Shown here: piece by piece, positions 39,107 to 48,147 of the stretch
How the letters are laid out: each line of letters begins with the position of its first letter
Position numbering within the stretch: position 1 is the first letter of the stretch
DNA from: Francisella frigiditurris
Lineage (GTDB): Bacteria > Pseudomonadota > Gammaproteobacteria > Francisellales > Francisellaceae
Direction of reading: 5' to 3'
Length of the DNA: 64,000 bases
Assembly: GCF_001880225.1 (NCBI RefSeq)
Contig: NZ_CP009654.1
Location: 1,364,001-1,428,000 of the forward strand
Notes under the pieces: generated by a model
The model's database searches: none
What the model saw: only the letters and a program-made list of their open reading frames with translations
What the model was told of the DNA's origin: nothing
Position numbers and translations under genes: made by a program

Positions 39107-39116
39107 ATGTTATAAT
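39107..39116 (+). promoter_or_regulatory. Extended -10 promoter element ahead of rsfS
   Basis: A consensus TATAAT at 39111-39116 is preceded by TGT (extended -10). It lies about 43 bp ahead of the rsfS ATG at 39159. No good -35 is visible, which is common for extended -10 promoters. Confidence 0.45.
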
Positions 39117-39158
39117 CTAGCCCAAATACAATACTTAAACTATAAAATTAATTATTAC

Positions 39159-39491
39159 ATGACAACAGAACAAAGACTTAATATTGTTACAGAAGCATTA
39201 GATGACTTAAAGGCACAAAATATTCAAACTATAAATGTTGAACATTTAACAGATATGATGGAAAACATAATTATCTGTACAGCAACCTCAACTACACACG
39301 CTAAATCCTTAGCTAAACATTTAGAAGCCGAGCTTAAAAAGAATAATATTTCTATTTTAGGTATAGAAGGTGAAGTAAAATCAGACTGGGTTCTTGTAGA
39401 TACTGGTGACATAGTTGCTCATATTATGCTTGAAGAAACTAGAAACCTTTATGCTTTAGAAAAACTTTGGGATATCAAAAGAAAAGACTAA
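39159..39491 (+). CDS. rsfS: Ribosomal silencing factor RsfS (Iojap family)
   Basis: The 110-residue protein binds uL14 on the large subunit and blocks subunit joining in stationary phase. The typical features are L-D-D-L-K-A-Q-N near the start, M-M-E-N-I-I-I-C-T-A-T-S-T-T-H, G-E-V-K-S-D-W-V-L-V-D-T-G-D-I-V-A-H, and the terminal Y-A-L-E-K-L-W. Its stop codon abuts the queG start, so the two are co-translated. Confidence 0.93.
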   Translation: MTTEQRLNIVTEALDDLKAQNIQTINVEHLTDMMENIIICTATSTTHAKSLAKHLEAELKKNNISILGIEGEVKSDWVLVDTGDIVAHIMLEETRNLYALEKLWDIKRKD

Positions 39492-40577
39492 ATGCAAGTT
39501 CAACTAACTTTAGAAGAATGGTCTAATGTAAAAGAATACGCCATAAATAATCTAGGGTTATCCTCAATTTCTAAAGCAGACTGTAATCTATCTAAATATA
39601 TTCCTTACTATAATGCATGGATAGAAAAAGGTTATCATGCAGATCTTGACTACATGGTTAAACATGGATCAAAAAGATATACACCAAATGAATTAGTCCC
39701 TGGGACAAATAGTGTAATTGTTACTACTTTGAACTACATTAATAGACCAATATCTATAAAAAATGAAGTCAAAAAAATACGCCAAATTGATGATATAGCT
39801 AAAGTTTCTGTATATGCTCATGGTCGAGACTATCATAAAGTAATGAAAAAGAAATTACAGAATTTAGCTGAATATATATCGTCAATTTGTCCTGAACATA
39901 GTTTTAGAGTATTTACAGATAGCGCACCAGTATTAGAAAAACCCTTAGCTGAAAAAGCTGGCTTAGGATGGATGGGGAAAAACTCAATGCTCATGAATAA
40001 AGAACAAGGTTCTTTCTTTTTTATAGGAGTAATATATAGCAATTTAAATTTATCTAACCTTATAGATGAAGCAAAACATACAGATTTATGTGGCAAATGC
40101 CAAGCTTGTATAAAACTATGTCCGACTAACGCTATTATGCCAAATAAAATGATAGATTCTCGAAGATGTATTTCTTACCTAACTATTGAGAATAAAAATG
40201 CTATACCACTAGAGTTTAGAAAAGCTATTGGGACTAGAATATATGGTTGTGATGATTGCCAATTAGTTTGTCCATACAATAATGATGCTCCTATAACTAA
40301 AGAACCTGATTTTAAAGAAAGAGAGTTCCTTGTAGATAGACCATTACTAGAACTTTATAACTGGACAGAAAAAGATTTCTTAAAATACACAGAAGGATCT
40401 GCTATTAGAAGAATTGGTCATAGAGCATGGATTAGAAATATAACTATAGCTATAGGTAACTCTCCAAGAACTAAAGAAAACATCCTAGCTTTAGAAAAAA
40501 AGAAACTTGATTTTGCTAAAGATGAATTAATACTTGAGCATATAAATTGGGCAATAGCTCAACAACTACTAGATTAA
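39492..40577 (+). CDS. queG: Epoxyqueuosine reductase
   Basis: The 361-residue cobalamin- and Fe-S-dependent enzyme performs the last step of queuosine formation in tRNA. The two [4Fe-4S] motifs are C-G-K-C-Q-A-C-I-K-L-C-P and C-D-D-C-Q-L-V-C-P-Y-N. The N-terminal G-W-M-G-K-N-S segment and C-terminal W-I-R-N motif are also present. Complete by length; the C-terminal HEAT-like part is short, as is usual. Co-transcribed with rsfS. Confidence 0.95.
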   Translation: MQVQLTLEEWSNVKEYAINNLGLSSISKADCNLSKYIPYYNAWIEKGYHADLDYMVKHGSKRYTPNELVPGTNSVIVTTLNYINRPISIKNEVKKIRQIDDIAKVSVYAHGRDYHKVMKKKLQNLAEYISSICPEHSFRVFTDSAPVLEKPLAEKAGLGWMGKNSMLMNKEQGSFFFIGVIYSNLNLSNLIDEAKHTDLCGKCQACIKLCPTNAIMPNKMIDSRRCISYLTIENKNAIPLEFRKAIGTRIYGCDDCQLVCPYNNDAPITKEPDFKEREFLVDRPLLELYNWTEKDFLKYTEGSAIRRIGHRAWIRNITIAIGNSPRTKENILALEKKKLDFAKDELILEHINWAIAQQLLD

Positions 40578-40654
40578 TATATTATTATATTTACATATTT
40601 GTTAGAATGAATTTCAGTGATTTAAATAAAATCTCAATAAAAGGAGAATACGTA

Positions 40655-40951
40655 ATGAAATTTAAAAAAACTTTGATTTTAGCACCTTTAGCAATAATAG
40701 CTCTTTCAAGTAGTGCTTTTGCTGATGACACAAGTGATATGAGTTATTCTGTTGGATACTCTATGGGTAAAAATTTACAAGGTCAATTACAAGATAGTAA
40801 TATCTCTATTGATAACAAAGAAATTGTATCTGGTCTTACAGATGGGATTAAAGGTCAAGATGCAAAACTTTCTCAAGATGATATGAGAAAAGCTATGATT
40901 GACTTACAAAACCAAGCTATGGCTGCTGCAAATAAAGCACAAGCTAAATAA
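40655..40951 (+). CDS. fipA: FipA-like exported protein, FKBP N-terminal domain only
   Basis: Starting at the ATG at 40655, with AAGGAG upstream, the product has 98 residues. A signal peptide (cleaved near A-F-A, residue 20) precedes a Mip/FkpA-type dimerisation domain (S-Y-S-V-G-Y-S-M-G-K-N-L, then Q-D-D-M-R-K-A-M). No FKBP catalytic domain follows. The arrangement with the next gene matches the F. tularensis FipA-FipB pair, where FipA assists the disulfide protein FipB. An in-frame start at 40547, inside queG, would put extra residues ahead of the signal and is rejected. Confidence 0.85.
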   Translation: MKFKKTLILAPLAIIALSSSAFADDTSDMSYSVGYSMGKNLQGQLQDSNISIDNKEIVSGLTDGIKGQDAKLSQDDMRKAMIDLQNQAMAAANKAQAK

Positions 40952-40971
40952 AGAATAGGAGAAAACTTATT

Positions 40972-42126
40972 ATGAATAAGAAAAAACTTTTAATAGCTCT
41001 TACAACTGCTAGCTTAGCTATCAGCCTTACAGCTTGTAAAGGTGAAAATAATAGTCCCTCTGATGAGCCTACAGCTCCTGCCTCAGAAGTAACTACAAAC
41101 AACACTACAACAAATAATAATAGCAATGCTAGCTATACTATAGGTTATGGTATTGGTAGTAATATGGCTAATGATCCTAACCTTGATGGTATTGATATTA
41201 ATAATGATAAAGTTATACAAGGTTTCAGTGATGCATTAACTAATGCAAAACCTGCCGTATCAGAAGAAGCTATAGCTAGCAATTTAAAACAGTTAAGAGA
41301 AACAGTAACTGAAAAAATGAATGCTCAAAGCGTATCAAGTTTCTTAGAGAATAGAGATAGTATAGTTAGTTCTGATCTAACTCCAAAAACTGATAATAAA
41401 GGAGCTAAAATAGCTGTTTATGAATTCTTCGATTATCAATGTATGTATTGTGCTAAAGTTTATCCTGAACTTGAAAAACTTATGGATAAAAATCCAAATG
41501 TAGAATTTGTGTTTGTAGAATTCCCAATCTTTGGAGAAAGATCTCCAGCATCTGAGTACGCTGCTGAAGTTGGTTCTGCTATCTATAAACTTTATGGTGG
41601 TGCTACTTATGTTAAGTATCATGATGGAATATTTGCTACGGGTGAAGATGAAGGAAAATTAAAAGATTCTACAATCGATAAAGTAGCAAAAGATTCTGGT
41701 GCAGATATCGCAAAAGTAAAAGCAACTATTAAATCAGCAAAAATTGCAGAGCACTTAAAAGATGTATTAACTATAGGTAGCCAAAATTTAGGAATCCAAG
41801 GTACTCCTTACCTTGTAGTAGCTCCTATTGATAATGCTAATGAGTCTAATACGACTGTTATAGCTGGGTATACAAGTGCTGATAATATTCAACGTGCTAT
41901 TGATGATGCATCATCTGGAGCTCAAGCTCAAACAGAGACGACTTATGATAATAGCTCAGCTAAAGACGAATCAGCAGCTCCTATAACTCAAGCTGATAAT
42001 TCTGCTACTACAACTTCTGTTGCTAATGCTAATGAGTCTTCTGAAGCAACTTCAACTAATGCAGCATTAACAGATGCCGTATCAGCAGAACAAACTTCTA
42101 ATAGTGGCTCATCTGTACAAGCTTAA
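40972..42126 (+). CDS. fipB: FipB-like lipoprotein, FKBP_N plus DsbA domain
   Basis: The 384-residue envelope lipoprotein has its lipobox L-T-A-C at Cys22. An FKBP_N dimerisation domain (Y-T-I-G-Y-G-I-G-S-N-M, residues ~60-125) comes next. A DsbA-type thioredoxin fold follows with active site C157-M-Y-C160 and the cis-Pro loop G-I-Q-G-T-P-Y. A low-complexity Ser/Thr/Ala/Asn tail of about 70 residues ends the protein. In F. tularensis FipB is an essential virulence factor with oxidoreductase/isomerase activity. It lies 20 bp downstream of fipA with its own ribosome binding site (AGGAGA). Confidence 0.9.
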   Translation: MNKKKLLIALTTASLAISLTACKGENNSPSDEPTAPASEVTTNNTTTNNNSNASYTIGYGIGSNMANDPNLDGIDINNDKVIQGFSDALTNAKPAVSEEAIASNLKQLRETVTEKMNAQSVSSFLENRDSIVSSDLTPKTDNKGAKIAVYEFFDYQCMYCAKVYPELEKLMDKNPNVEFVFVEFPIFGERSPASEYAAEVGSAIYKLYGGATYVKYHDGIFATGEDEGKLKDSTIDKVAKDSGADIAKVKATIKSAKIAEHLKDVLTIGSQNLGIQGTPYLVVAPIDNANESNTTVIAGYTSADNIQRAIDDASSGAQAQTETTYDNSSAKDESAAPITQADNSATTTSVANANESSEATSTNAALTDAVSAEQTSNSGSSVQA

Positions 42127-42229
42127 TTTCTCTACTTTTTCTTTTAGTCTAATTATATAAAATTCTGTTTGTTATTATATAACTCTGTTAATATTAATAG
42201 CCTATTTATATCTAAAATTTCTATTATTA

Positions 42230-43414
42230 ATGACCATACGAAAAGGTAGTAAACTTTTAATCTTTGTCGCTGTTTTTTTTGCAGCTTTACCTCCATTTGC
42301 AACAGATACTTATATCCCAGCATTTGGAAAAATAGGTGAATATTTTAATATTCAACCAAGTATGGTAGCCACATCTGTATCAACATATTTCTTAGGATTC
42401 GCTCTAGGTATGCTTTTTTGGGGGGCTTTATCAGACCGTGTGGGACGAAAAAAAACTTTAATACTAGGTATGTTTTTATATATGTTAAGCTCTATTCTTT
42501 GCTCATTAAGTAGTACTTATGAAATGCTTCTTTATATGAGGTTTATTCAAGGGCTTGGCGACTCATCTGGGGCTATTGTAGCAATGGCAATAGTACGAGA
42601 CTGTTATAGAGGTAAAAAATTAATTACAACCATGGCTACTCTAACTATGGTTTTTATGCTTGCACCTATAGTTTCACCAATGATAGGAAGTTTTATTATA
42701 TACTCTACAGGTAAGTGGCAAGATATATTCCATTTTTTAACAATATATGGAATATTCTTATTTGGTTTATCATTCTTCTTACCAGAAACATTAAAAGAAC
42801 ATAAAAAAACATCTAGTTTACTCCATAATCTTAGAATTTATTTTAAACATATTAAAAACATTCCTTTCGTATTATGCTCTGTAGTTGCTGGTCTAAGTTT
42901 TAGTGCCCTTTTTAGTTTTATTAGTTCATCTTCAGTATTAATTATTGATTATTTTAAGCTTGGATACTTTATGTACTGTATCTTATTTGCTTTAAATATA
43001 GTTGGCATTATTTTTGTAAATTATTATATTAAAAAGAAAATAACTTTATATAATCAATATAAATTTATTTTTGTAGGTTATGGAATAGCTATTATTTCTT
43101 TAATCATTAACCTTATAATAGCTCAGCACTATAAAAATATTTATTTATTTGTCTTAATAAATACTATAGCTACTTCAGGATTTTCATTGATAAATGTAAT
43201 TTCCACATCTAAAGCTTTAAATCAGCTTAAAGAAGGTTATGGCTCAGGAAATGCTGTTAGTAGTTTAATTAAGTTTTCTTTAGCTGGGTTTGCGAGCTTT
43301 ATGATAAGTAGTTATACAAGCTCAAAACTAATGACAGAAGTCCCTACTCAACAGATTATATTCATATTAATAGCCTTAATTATATTTCTTATAGTTAAAA
43401 GAAAATTAAGATAA
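42230..43414 (+). CDS. Bcr/CflA-type drug-efflux MFS transporter
   Basis: The 394-residue, twelve-helix inner-membrane protein has the family opening P-P-F-A-T-D-T-Y-I-P-A-F. Other signatures are G-A-L-S-D-R-V-G-R-K-K after helix 2 and the helix-4/5 motif R-F-I-Q-G-L-G-D-S-S-G-A. Homologues export chloramphenicol, bicyclomycin or cysteine; the cargo here is unknown. It is convergent with msrBA, with a probable shared terminator between. Confidence 0.86.
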   Translation: MTIRKGSKLLIFVAVFFAALPPFATDTYIPAFGKIGEYFNIQPSMVATSVSTYFLGFALGMLFWGALSDRVGRKKTLILGMFLYMLSSILCSLSSTYEMLLYMRFIQGLGDSSGAIVAMAIVRDCYRGKKLITTMATLTMVFMLAPIVSPMIGSFIIYSTGKWQDIFHFLTIYGIFLFGLSFFLPETLKEHKKTSSLLHNLRIYFKHIKNIPFVLCSVVAGLSFSALFSFISSSSVLIIDYFKLGYFMYCILFALNIVGIIFVNYYIKKKITLYNQYKFIFVGYGIAIISLIINLIIAQHYKNIYLFVLINTIATSGFSLINVISTSKALNQLKEGYGSGNAVSSLIKFSLAGFASFMISSYTSSKLMTEVPTQQIIFILIALIIFLIVKRKLR

Positions 43415-43434
43415 AAATTTATTTAAAAATTTTT
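43413..43434. terminator. AT-only palindrome, possible bidirectional terminator
   Basis: An eight-base stem AAAAATTT pairs with AAATTTTT around a six-base loop, between the convergent stops of the Bcr-like gene and msrBA, overlapping both. The A and T runs give a U tract on either strand, but the stem contains no G-C pair, so strength is doubtful. Confidence 0.3.
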
Positions 43435-44276
43435 CTTGGCATATGACAATAAGGCAAAGTTCCTTTTTTATTGTAATAATCCAAATGATAATCCTCAGCA
43501 ACATAATAAGGTTTTACTTCTCTAATATTAGTAGCAACTTTATAACCCATATTAGTTAAATCTTGTTTAACTTTTTCAGCAATGCCCTTCTGCTCATCAT
43601 TATAGTAAAATATTTCTGATTTATATTGTTCTCCAATATCAGGCCCCTGTCCATTAGTTTGCTCAAAATCATGTATTTCAAAGAAGTATTTTAAAATTTT
43701 TTCTAGAGATGATTTATTCTTATCAAAAATAACTCTCACTACTTCTAAATATCCTGTATCACCATTACAGACTTTTTTATAATCTGGATACGGTTCATCT
43801 CCTCCACAATAACCAGACTCCGCCAAAAGAACGCCATCTAATTTTTTTAGATAATATTCAACTCCCCAAAAGCACCCTGCTGCTACTAATATTTCTTCTG
43901 TTTCATCAAAGTTCTCAAAAGGCACAAAATCAACAGAAGCAGAATTTACACAGTAGCGTGTACTTAATTTAGTATAACCTTCACCATGAAAAATATGTCC
44001 TAAATGTCCATCACAACCATTACATAAAATTTCAGTTCTACGGCCATCAGCATCTGGTAATTCCTTAACATTATTAGCTATATGCTCATCATAACTTGGC
44101 CAGCCGCATGTGGAAGTAAATTTGCTACTTGCTTTGAACAATGGTAAACCACAATTTCTACAAAGATATGTTCCCTCAAGATCTGTATCATTATATCTAC
44201 CTGTAAAAGGCTTTTCTGTTGCCTTATTAATTATTACTTCATACTCAAATGGGGTTAAACTTCTTGTCTTTAACAT
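43419..44276 (-). CDS. msrBA: Fused methionine sulfoxide reductase B-A
   Basis: The 285-residue bifunctional enzyme repairs both epimers of methionine sulfoxide. The N-terminal MsrB domain has zinc motifs C-R-N-C-G and C-N-G-C-D-G-H-L-G-H and its catalytic Cys in R-Y-C-V-N-S-A-S. The C-terminal MsrA domain (from about residue 130) starts with A-A-G-C-F-W-G-V-E, and carries G-Y-C-G-G and the terminal Y-H-L-D-Y. The B-A order is the reverse of the A-B fusion in many other bacteria. No signal peptide; cytoplasmic. Confidence 0.94.
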   Translation of the reverse strand: MLKTRSLTPFEYEVIINKATEKPFTGRYNDTDLEGTYLCRNCGLPLFKASSKFTSTCGWPSYDEHIANNVKELPDADGRRTEILCNGCDGHLGHIFHGEGYTKLSTRYCVNSASVDFVPFENFDETEEILVAAGCFWGVEYYLKKLDGVLLAESGYCGGDEPYPDYKKVCNGDTGYLEVVRVIFDKNKSSLEKILKYFFEIHDFEQTNGQGPDIGEQYKSEIFYYNDEQKGIAEKVKQDLTNMGYKVATNIREVKPYYVAEDYHLDYYNKKGTLPYCHMPRKIFK

Positions 44277-44373
44277 CTCTTATCTCTCAAAAGTTATATA
44301 CTTTAGAACAGTCTACTATTAGTAAAATAAATTTACCAAATCATTTTATATAGATTTTTAAAGATTTAATTTA

Positions 44374-46323
44374 TTAGCTAATAATATCTTTATCTGCGAC
44401 TGCTAAATGTAAATAATGAAGATGTTTGTCATATTGGTTAATAACATCTGCTATAACCTGCTCTTTTGAATAACCCATAATGTCGTAATATTGTCCACCA
44501 TGACTAAGAAATACTTCAACTCTATTATATTCACTTTCATCTTTTGACTGATATATTCTAAGCATTACTGTATAGATAAAATCATCCGTTTTTTCATTAA
44601 ATATTGTTAAACTAATAGTCTCTTCTTCTACAAAAACTTCTGTATTTAAACCTGCTTGTTTCATTTTATCAGAAACTTCATATATAGCTTCGTTAACTAC
44701 ATTATGTAAAAATACTTCAGCTTCTTCTCTAGAAGGTTTGTCAATTATAGCTTTTAACCTATCTTGCCAAGAAGTATTTGCCTTAACATATTGCACTACA
44801 GTTGAGTGTGTTTCTATACTTCTAATTCTTAAATAATCCAATCTTAAACTCTTTATTAAAGATATACACATTAAAAAAAGTATAAACAATAAAGGAAAAG
44901 CACTAATAATAGTAGCCGATTGTAATGCATCTAACCCACCTGTTAAGAGTAGTGAAATTGCCAGTAGTCCAGTTAAAATTGACCATGCAATACGATGAAA
45001 TACTATTGACTCTTTAGCATTTCCTGTTGCTAAAATATCTATAACTAAAGAACCACTATCCGCAGAAGTAACAAAAAAAGTAACCACTAAAAGAACTGCT
45101 AATATAGATGCAAAAGTAGAAAAAGGGAAAAATCTTAAAAACTCGAATAGTGCAACTGGCACATTATTTTGTGCAGCACTTACTAAACTTTCTCCAGAAC
45201 TACTCATAGCTATATCTATAGATGAATTTCCAAAAACAGTCATCCATAAAAAAGTAAAGCCGGCAGGGATAAACAACACTCCAACTACAAACTCTCTTAT
45301 AGATCTGCCTCTTGAAACTTTAGCAATAAACATCCCTACAAATGGTGACCATGCTATCCACCATCCCCAGTAAAATAATGTCCAGCTTTTTAACCACCCT
45401 TGACTATCTTTATTATACGCATATAAATTAAAAGTCTTATCAACTATAGTGCTTATGTAGTAACCTATATTTTGAAAATAATCTTTTACAAGATCCGTAG
45501 TATGACCAAAAAATAAGATAAACCCTAATAATATAAGAGCTAATACTATATTTACATTACTTAGAATTTTAATACCCTTATCTAATCCAAGACCAACAGA
45601 AATAGTAGCTAATGCAACTATAAATATAATATAAACAATTTGCATCTGAGTTGTATCTGGAGCTCCTATTAAAAAGCTTATTCCAGCACTAACCTGCATA
45701 GCACCAAAGCCTAATGACGTTGCAACCCCAAACAATGTACCTAATATAGCAAATACATCTACTGCATGACCTATTGGACCATAAATATGTTTTCCTAATA
45801 TTGGATATAATATAGAACGAGGTAATAATGGAAGATCATGACGATAAGCAAAATATGCTAAAGATAATCCAACTACTGCATATACAGACCAAGCCTCAAC
45901 TCCCCAATGGAAAAAAGTAATATCCATAGCTTCTTTTGCAGCTTGAAATTTATCACTAGTAGCATCTGGTGGAGCTAAAAAATGCTGTAATGGTTCGGCA
46001 ACTCCATAAAACATCAAGCCTATTCCCATACCCGCTGCGAATAACATCGCAAACCAAGATAAGCTGCTATATTCAGGAAGTTCATGCTCTTGACCTAATT
46101 TAATATCTCCAAATCTACTAAACATTAAAAAAACACATAAGCAGACAAATATACTCATTGCTAATATGTATAACCAACCAAATTTCTCTAAGATTACGTT
46201 TTGTATTAATTCCATATACTTTGAAAATACAGTTGGACAAAGTATACCCAATAAAGAAAATATTATTGCTAAAACAATTGCTGGATAAAATACTGGCGCA
46301 TAAGCACCTTTATTACGTTCCAT
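44374..46323 (-). CDS. BCCT-family betaine/choline/carnitine transporter
   Basis: The 649-residue protein has twelve membrane helices and a long cytoplasmic C-terminal region (residues ~505-649), as in osmoregulated BetT. The signature G-M-G-I-G-L-M-F-Y-G-V-A-E-P near residue 94 and the helix-8 segment W-G-W-W-I-A-W-S-P-F-V-G-M-F-I-A identify the family. It probably imports choline or betaine with H+ or Na+. It is transcribed alone; regulation is not evident. Confidence 0.9.
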   Translation of the reverse strand: MERNKGAYAPVFYPAIVLAIIFSLLGILCPTVFSKYMELIQNVILEKFGWLYILAMSIFVCLCVFLMFSRFGDIKLGQEHELPEYSSLSWFAMLFAAGMGIGLMFYGVAEPLQHFLAPPDATSDKFQAAKEAMDITFFHWGVEAWSVYAVVGLSLAYFAYRHDLPLLPRSILYPILGKHIYGPIGHAVDVFAILGTLFGVATSLGFGAMQVSAGISFLIGAPDTTQMQIVYIIFIVALATISVGLGLDKGIKILSNVNIVLALILLGFILFFGHTTDLVKDYFQNIGYYISTIVDKTFNLYAYNKDSQGWLKSWTLFYWGWWIAWSPFVGMFIAKVSRGRSIREFVVGVLFIPAGFTFLWMTVFGNSSIDIAMSSSGESLVSAAQNNVPVALFEFLRFFPFSTFASILAVLLVVTFFVTSADSGSLVIDILATGNAKESIVFHRIAWSILTGLLAISLLLTGGLDALQSATIISAFPLLFILFLMCISLIKSLRLDYLRIRSIETHSTVVQYVKANTSWQDRLKAIIDKPSREEAEVFLHNVVNEAIYEVSDKMKQAGLNTEVFVEEETISLTIFNEKTDDFIYTVMLRIYQSKDESEYNRVEVFLSHGGQYYDIMGYSKEQVIADVINQYDKHLHYLHLAVADKDIIS

Positions 46324-46403
46324 ATGTAAATTATTATTTTTATATAAATATTTAGTTTAGAACTAAAGTAACATAATAAAAATTAACTTGCAAAAATAAA
46401 AAA

Positions 46404-47615
46404 TTAAGAGATATAAAGAGATTTATTTGTTAATTGACGTGGCTTTGCATTAGGATTTTCTATAAATGTAAATTTACTCATTTTATCCAAAGTCACATTC
46501 TTTAAACAATTATTTATATTCTCTTTATAACTATTTTTATCACAATATTCATTTGTAAATGTATATAGCTTCTTTATTCCTAAATCATTTTGCTTCGGCT
46601 CAATAAAGCTATATGCTGAATAATCTTTTATCGTCCATTTTCCATTATTTTCAGCTAATGTGAAACTCTTAAAACCCGGAGCATTTGTTATTACTGTTGT
46701 AAGAGAAGTTGTTGTATATTCACCAATATTAGTATTTTCATCAATAGGTAAAATTCTAACTTCATCAACGTGCGTATGACCATTGACTATACCTATCACA
46801 GTATTCTTATATTCCTTAATAATTTTTATAAACTCTTCTGTGTATTCTTTTGTCCATAGATTTTTATTATCATAAGAATCATTGCCTACCGGTATATGTG
46901 TTGCTATTAGCACACTATTGCCTTTATCTTTTGCTTTTTTTAATTGATTAGATAAAAACTCTAGCTCTTCTTTTGACTTTTTTTCACCACCTGTTCCATC
47001 ATACTTTCTAGAAAATAAAACACTATTAAGATTTATAAGCTCTAACTTATCATCTAACATGGCTATATAGTATCCATCTATTGTATTTTCAGCCAACAAG
47101 CAAGGTTTTGGAACATCTGAAAAACAGTAATTAGTATGTGATATAAACCCGTCAAAATTATTATTTTTAGAAATTGTATATGGAGATAATCCTCTTATAT
47201 TAAAATTTCCATAGTGAATAATATTGTCATTATTACCAAAAGTATAAAGAACTGGAATATTCGAAAATTTTTCATCAAATGATCTATAAATATATAATTC
47301 ATTATCAACTACTGTTTCAATAGGATTATTTTCTCCTGGAGTTGGATGTTTAACCATGTCTCCAAGCATTAATATACTATTTGGCTTGGGAATTGATTTA
47401 CCTAAGTCATTTGTTATTAAATTTATCATTTTATCAAATGTGTTCTTATCCAACTCATTTTCACGATTAAACTTAGCTGGATCTATAACCATTGGAGTTT
47501 TTTTATTTATATCTAAATGAATATCTGTAATAACTAAAAAGTTATATTCTTTATCAGATGCATAGCCAAATGTAATAATATTCAACAATATCGCTATGAT
47601 TAATATTTTTTTCAT
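46404..47615 (-). CDS. Secreted metallophosphoesterase (acid sphingomyelinase-like)
   Basis: From the ATG at 47615 the product has 403 residues, with a signal peptide ending near Y-A-S, residue 19. Calcineurin-type metal motifs are in order: I-T-D-I-H, L-G-D-M-V, G-N-N-D, A-T-H-I-P and N-G-H-T-H. The spacing and the large insert before the last His motifs resemble acid sphingomyelinase-like phosphodiesterases. Substrate unknown; a phosphodiester or nucleotide outside the cytoplasm is likely. A longer frame up to 47726 places residues ahead of the signal and is not chosen. Confidence 0.82.
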   Translation of the reverse strand: MKKILIIAILLNIITFGYASDKEYNFLVITDIHLDINKKTPMVIDPAKFNRENELDKNTFDKMINLITNDLGKSIPKPNSILMLGDMVKHPTPGENNPIETVVDNELYIYRSFDEKFSNIPVLYTFGNNDNIIHYGNFNIRGLSPYTISKNNNFDGFISHTNYCFSDVPKPCLLAENTIDGYYIAMLDDKLELINLNSVLFSRKYDGTGGEKKSKEELEFLSNQLKKAKDKGNSVLIATHIPVGNDSYDNKNLWTKEYTEEFIKIIKEYKNTVIGIVNGHTHVDEVRILPIDENTNIGEYTTTSLTTVITNAPGFKSFTLAENNGKWTIKDYSAYSFIEPKQNDLGIKKLYTFTNEYCDKNSYKENINNCLKNVTLDKMSKFTFIENPNAKPRQLTNKSLYIS

Positions 47616-47773
47616 TAGTTTATAACTACAAAATAAATTTATCGTTTCATTATATAGAATTTTTGAATTATTTTTATACTTTATAAATATCTGAGTTGTT
47701 ATTAACAAAGTTGTTATTTTCAACAATAATTGATAAATTCAAAGTAACAATATCTAGTTTTGAGGTAACAAAT

Positions 47774-48130
47774 ATGAGCGATTGTAAAAAACATCATGGA
47801 AATCATGAACATACACATAAAGATGGATGTGGACATACTAAGGTAAAACATAATGACCATTATGATTATTTACATAATGGCTGCTTGCATCATGAACATA
47901 ATGGACACTATGATGAACATAAAATAGATGTATCAGCAAAAAATCCAAATGAATGTAAGCCATTTAAAGATGAGTATTGTGAAGAGCATAAACATGGACC
48001 AGACTGTGGACATGAGACAGTTCCTCATGGTGATCATGTCGACTATATAGTAGATGGAAGATTACATCACCCTCATGGTGACCATTGTGATGATCATGGC
48101 CCTATAGAAATAGTTAAAAATAAAAAATAA
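47774..48130 (+). CDS. Histidine-rich metal-binding protein with an internal duplication
   Basis: Starting at the ATG at 47774, after GAGG, the product has 118 residues, of which about 24 are His. Two halves repeat the same ~33-residue unit: [D/x]-C-G-H, then H-x-D-H-x-D-Y, then a G-x-L-H-H-x-H-x-x-H-x-D-x-H ending. There is no signal peptide, so it should be cytoplasmic. It probably binds Zn, Ni or Co, as a store or chaperone. The duplicated unit also resembles small DxH/threonine-stretch metal proteins found near zinc transport genes, but no transporter is adjacent here. It is convergent with the glutaredoxin-MauE gene. Confidence 0.72.
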   Translation: MSDCKKHHGNHEHTHKDGCGHTKVKHNDHYDYLHNGCLHHEHNGHYDEHKIDVSAKNPNECKPFKDEYCEEHKHGPDCGHETVPHGDHVDYIVDGRLHHPHGDHCDDHGPIEIVKNKK

Positions 48131-48147
48131 TCTTTTCTCCTATTTCC

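Noticed and set aside
40547-40951. Longer fipA reading starting within queG
   Set aside because: It would put 36 residues in front of a complete signal peptide; the ATG at 40655 has AAGGAG.
46404-47726. Longer start of the metallophosphoesterase at 47726
   Set aside because: The internal ATG at 47615 begins a complete signal peptide; the extension has no support.
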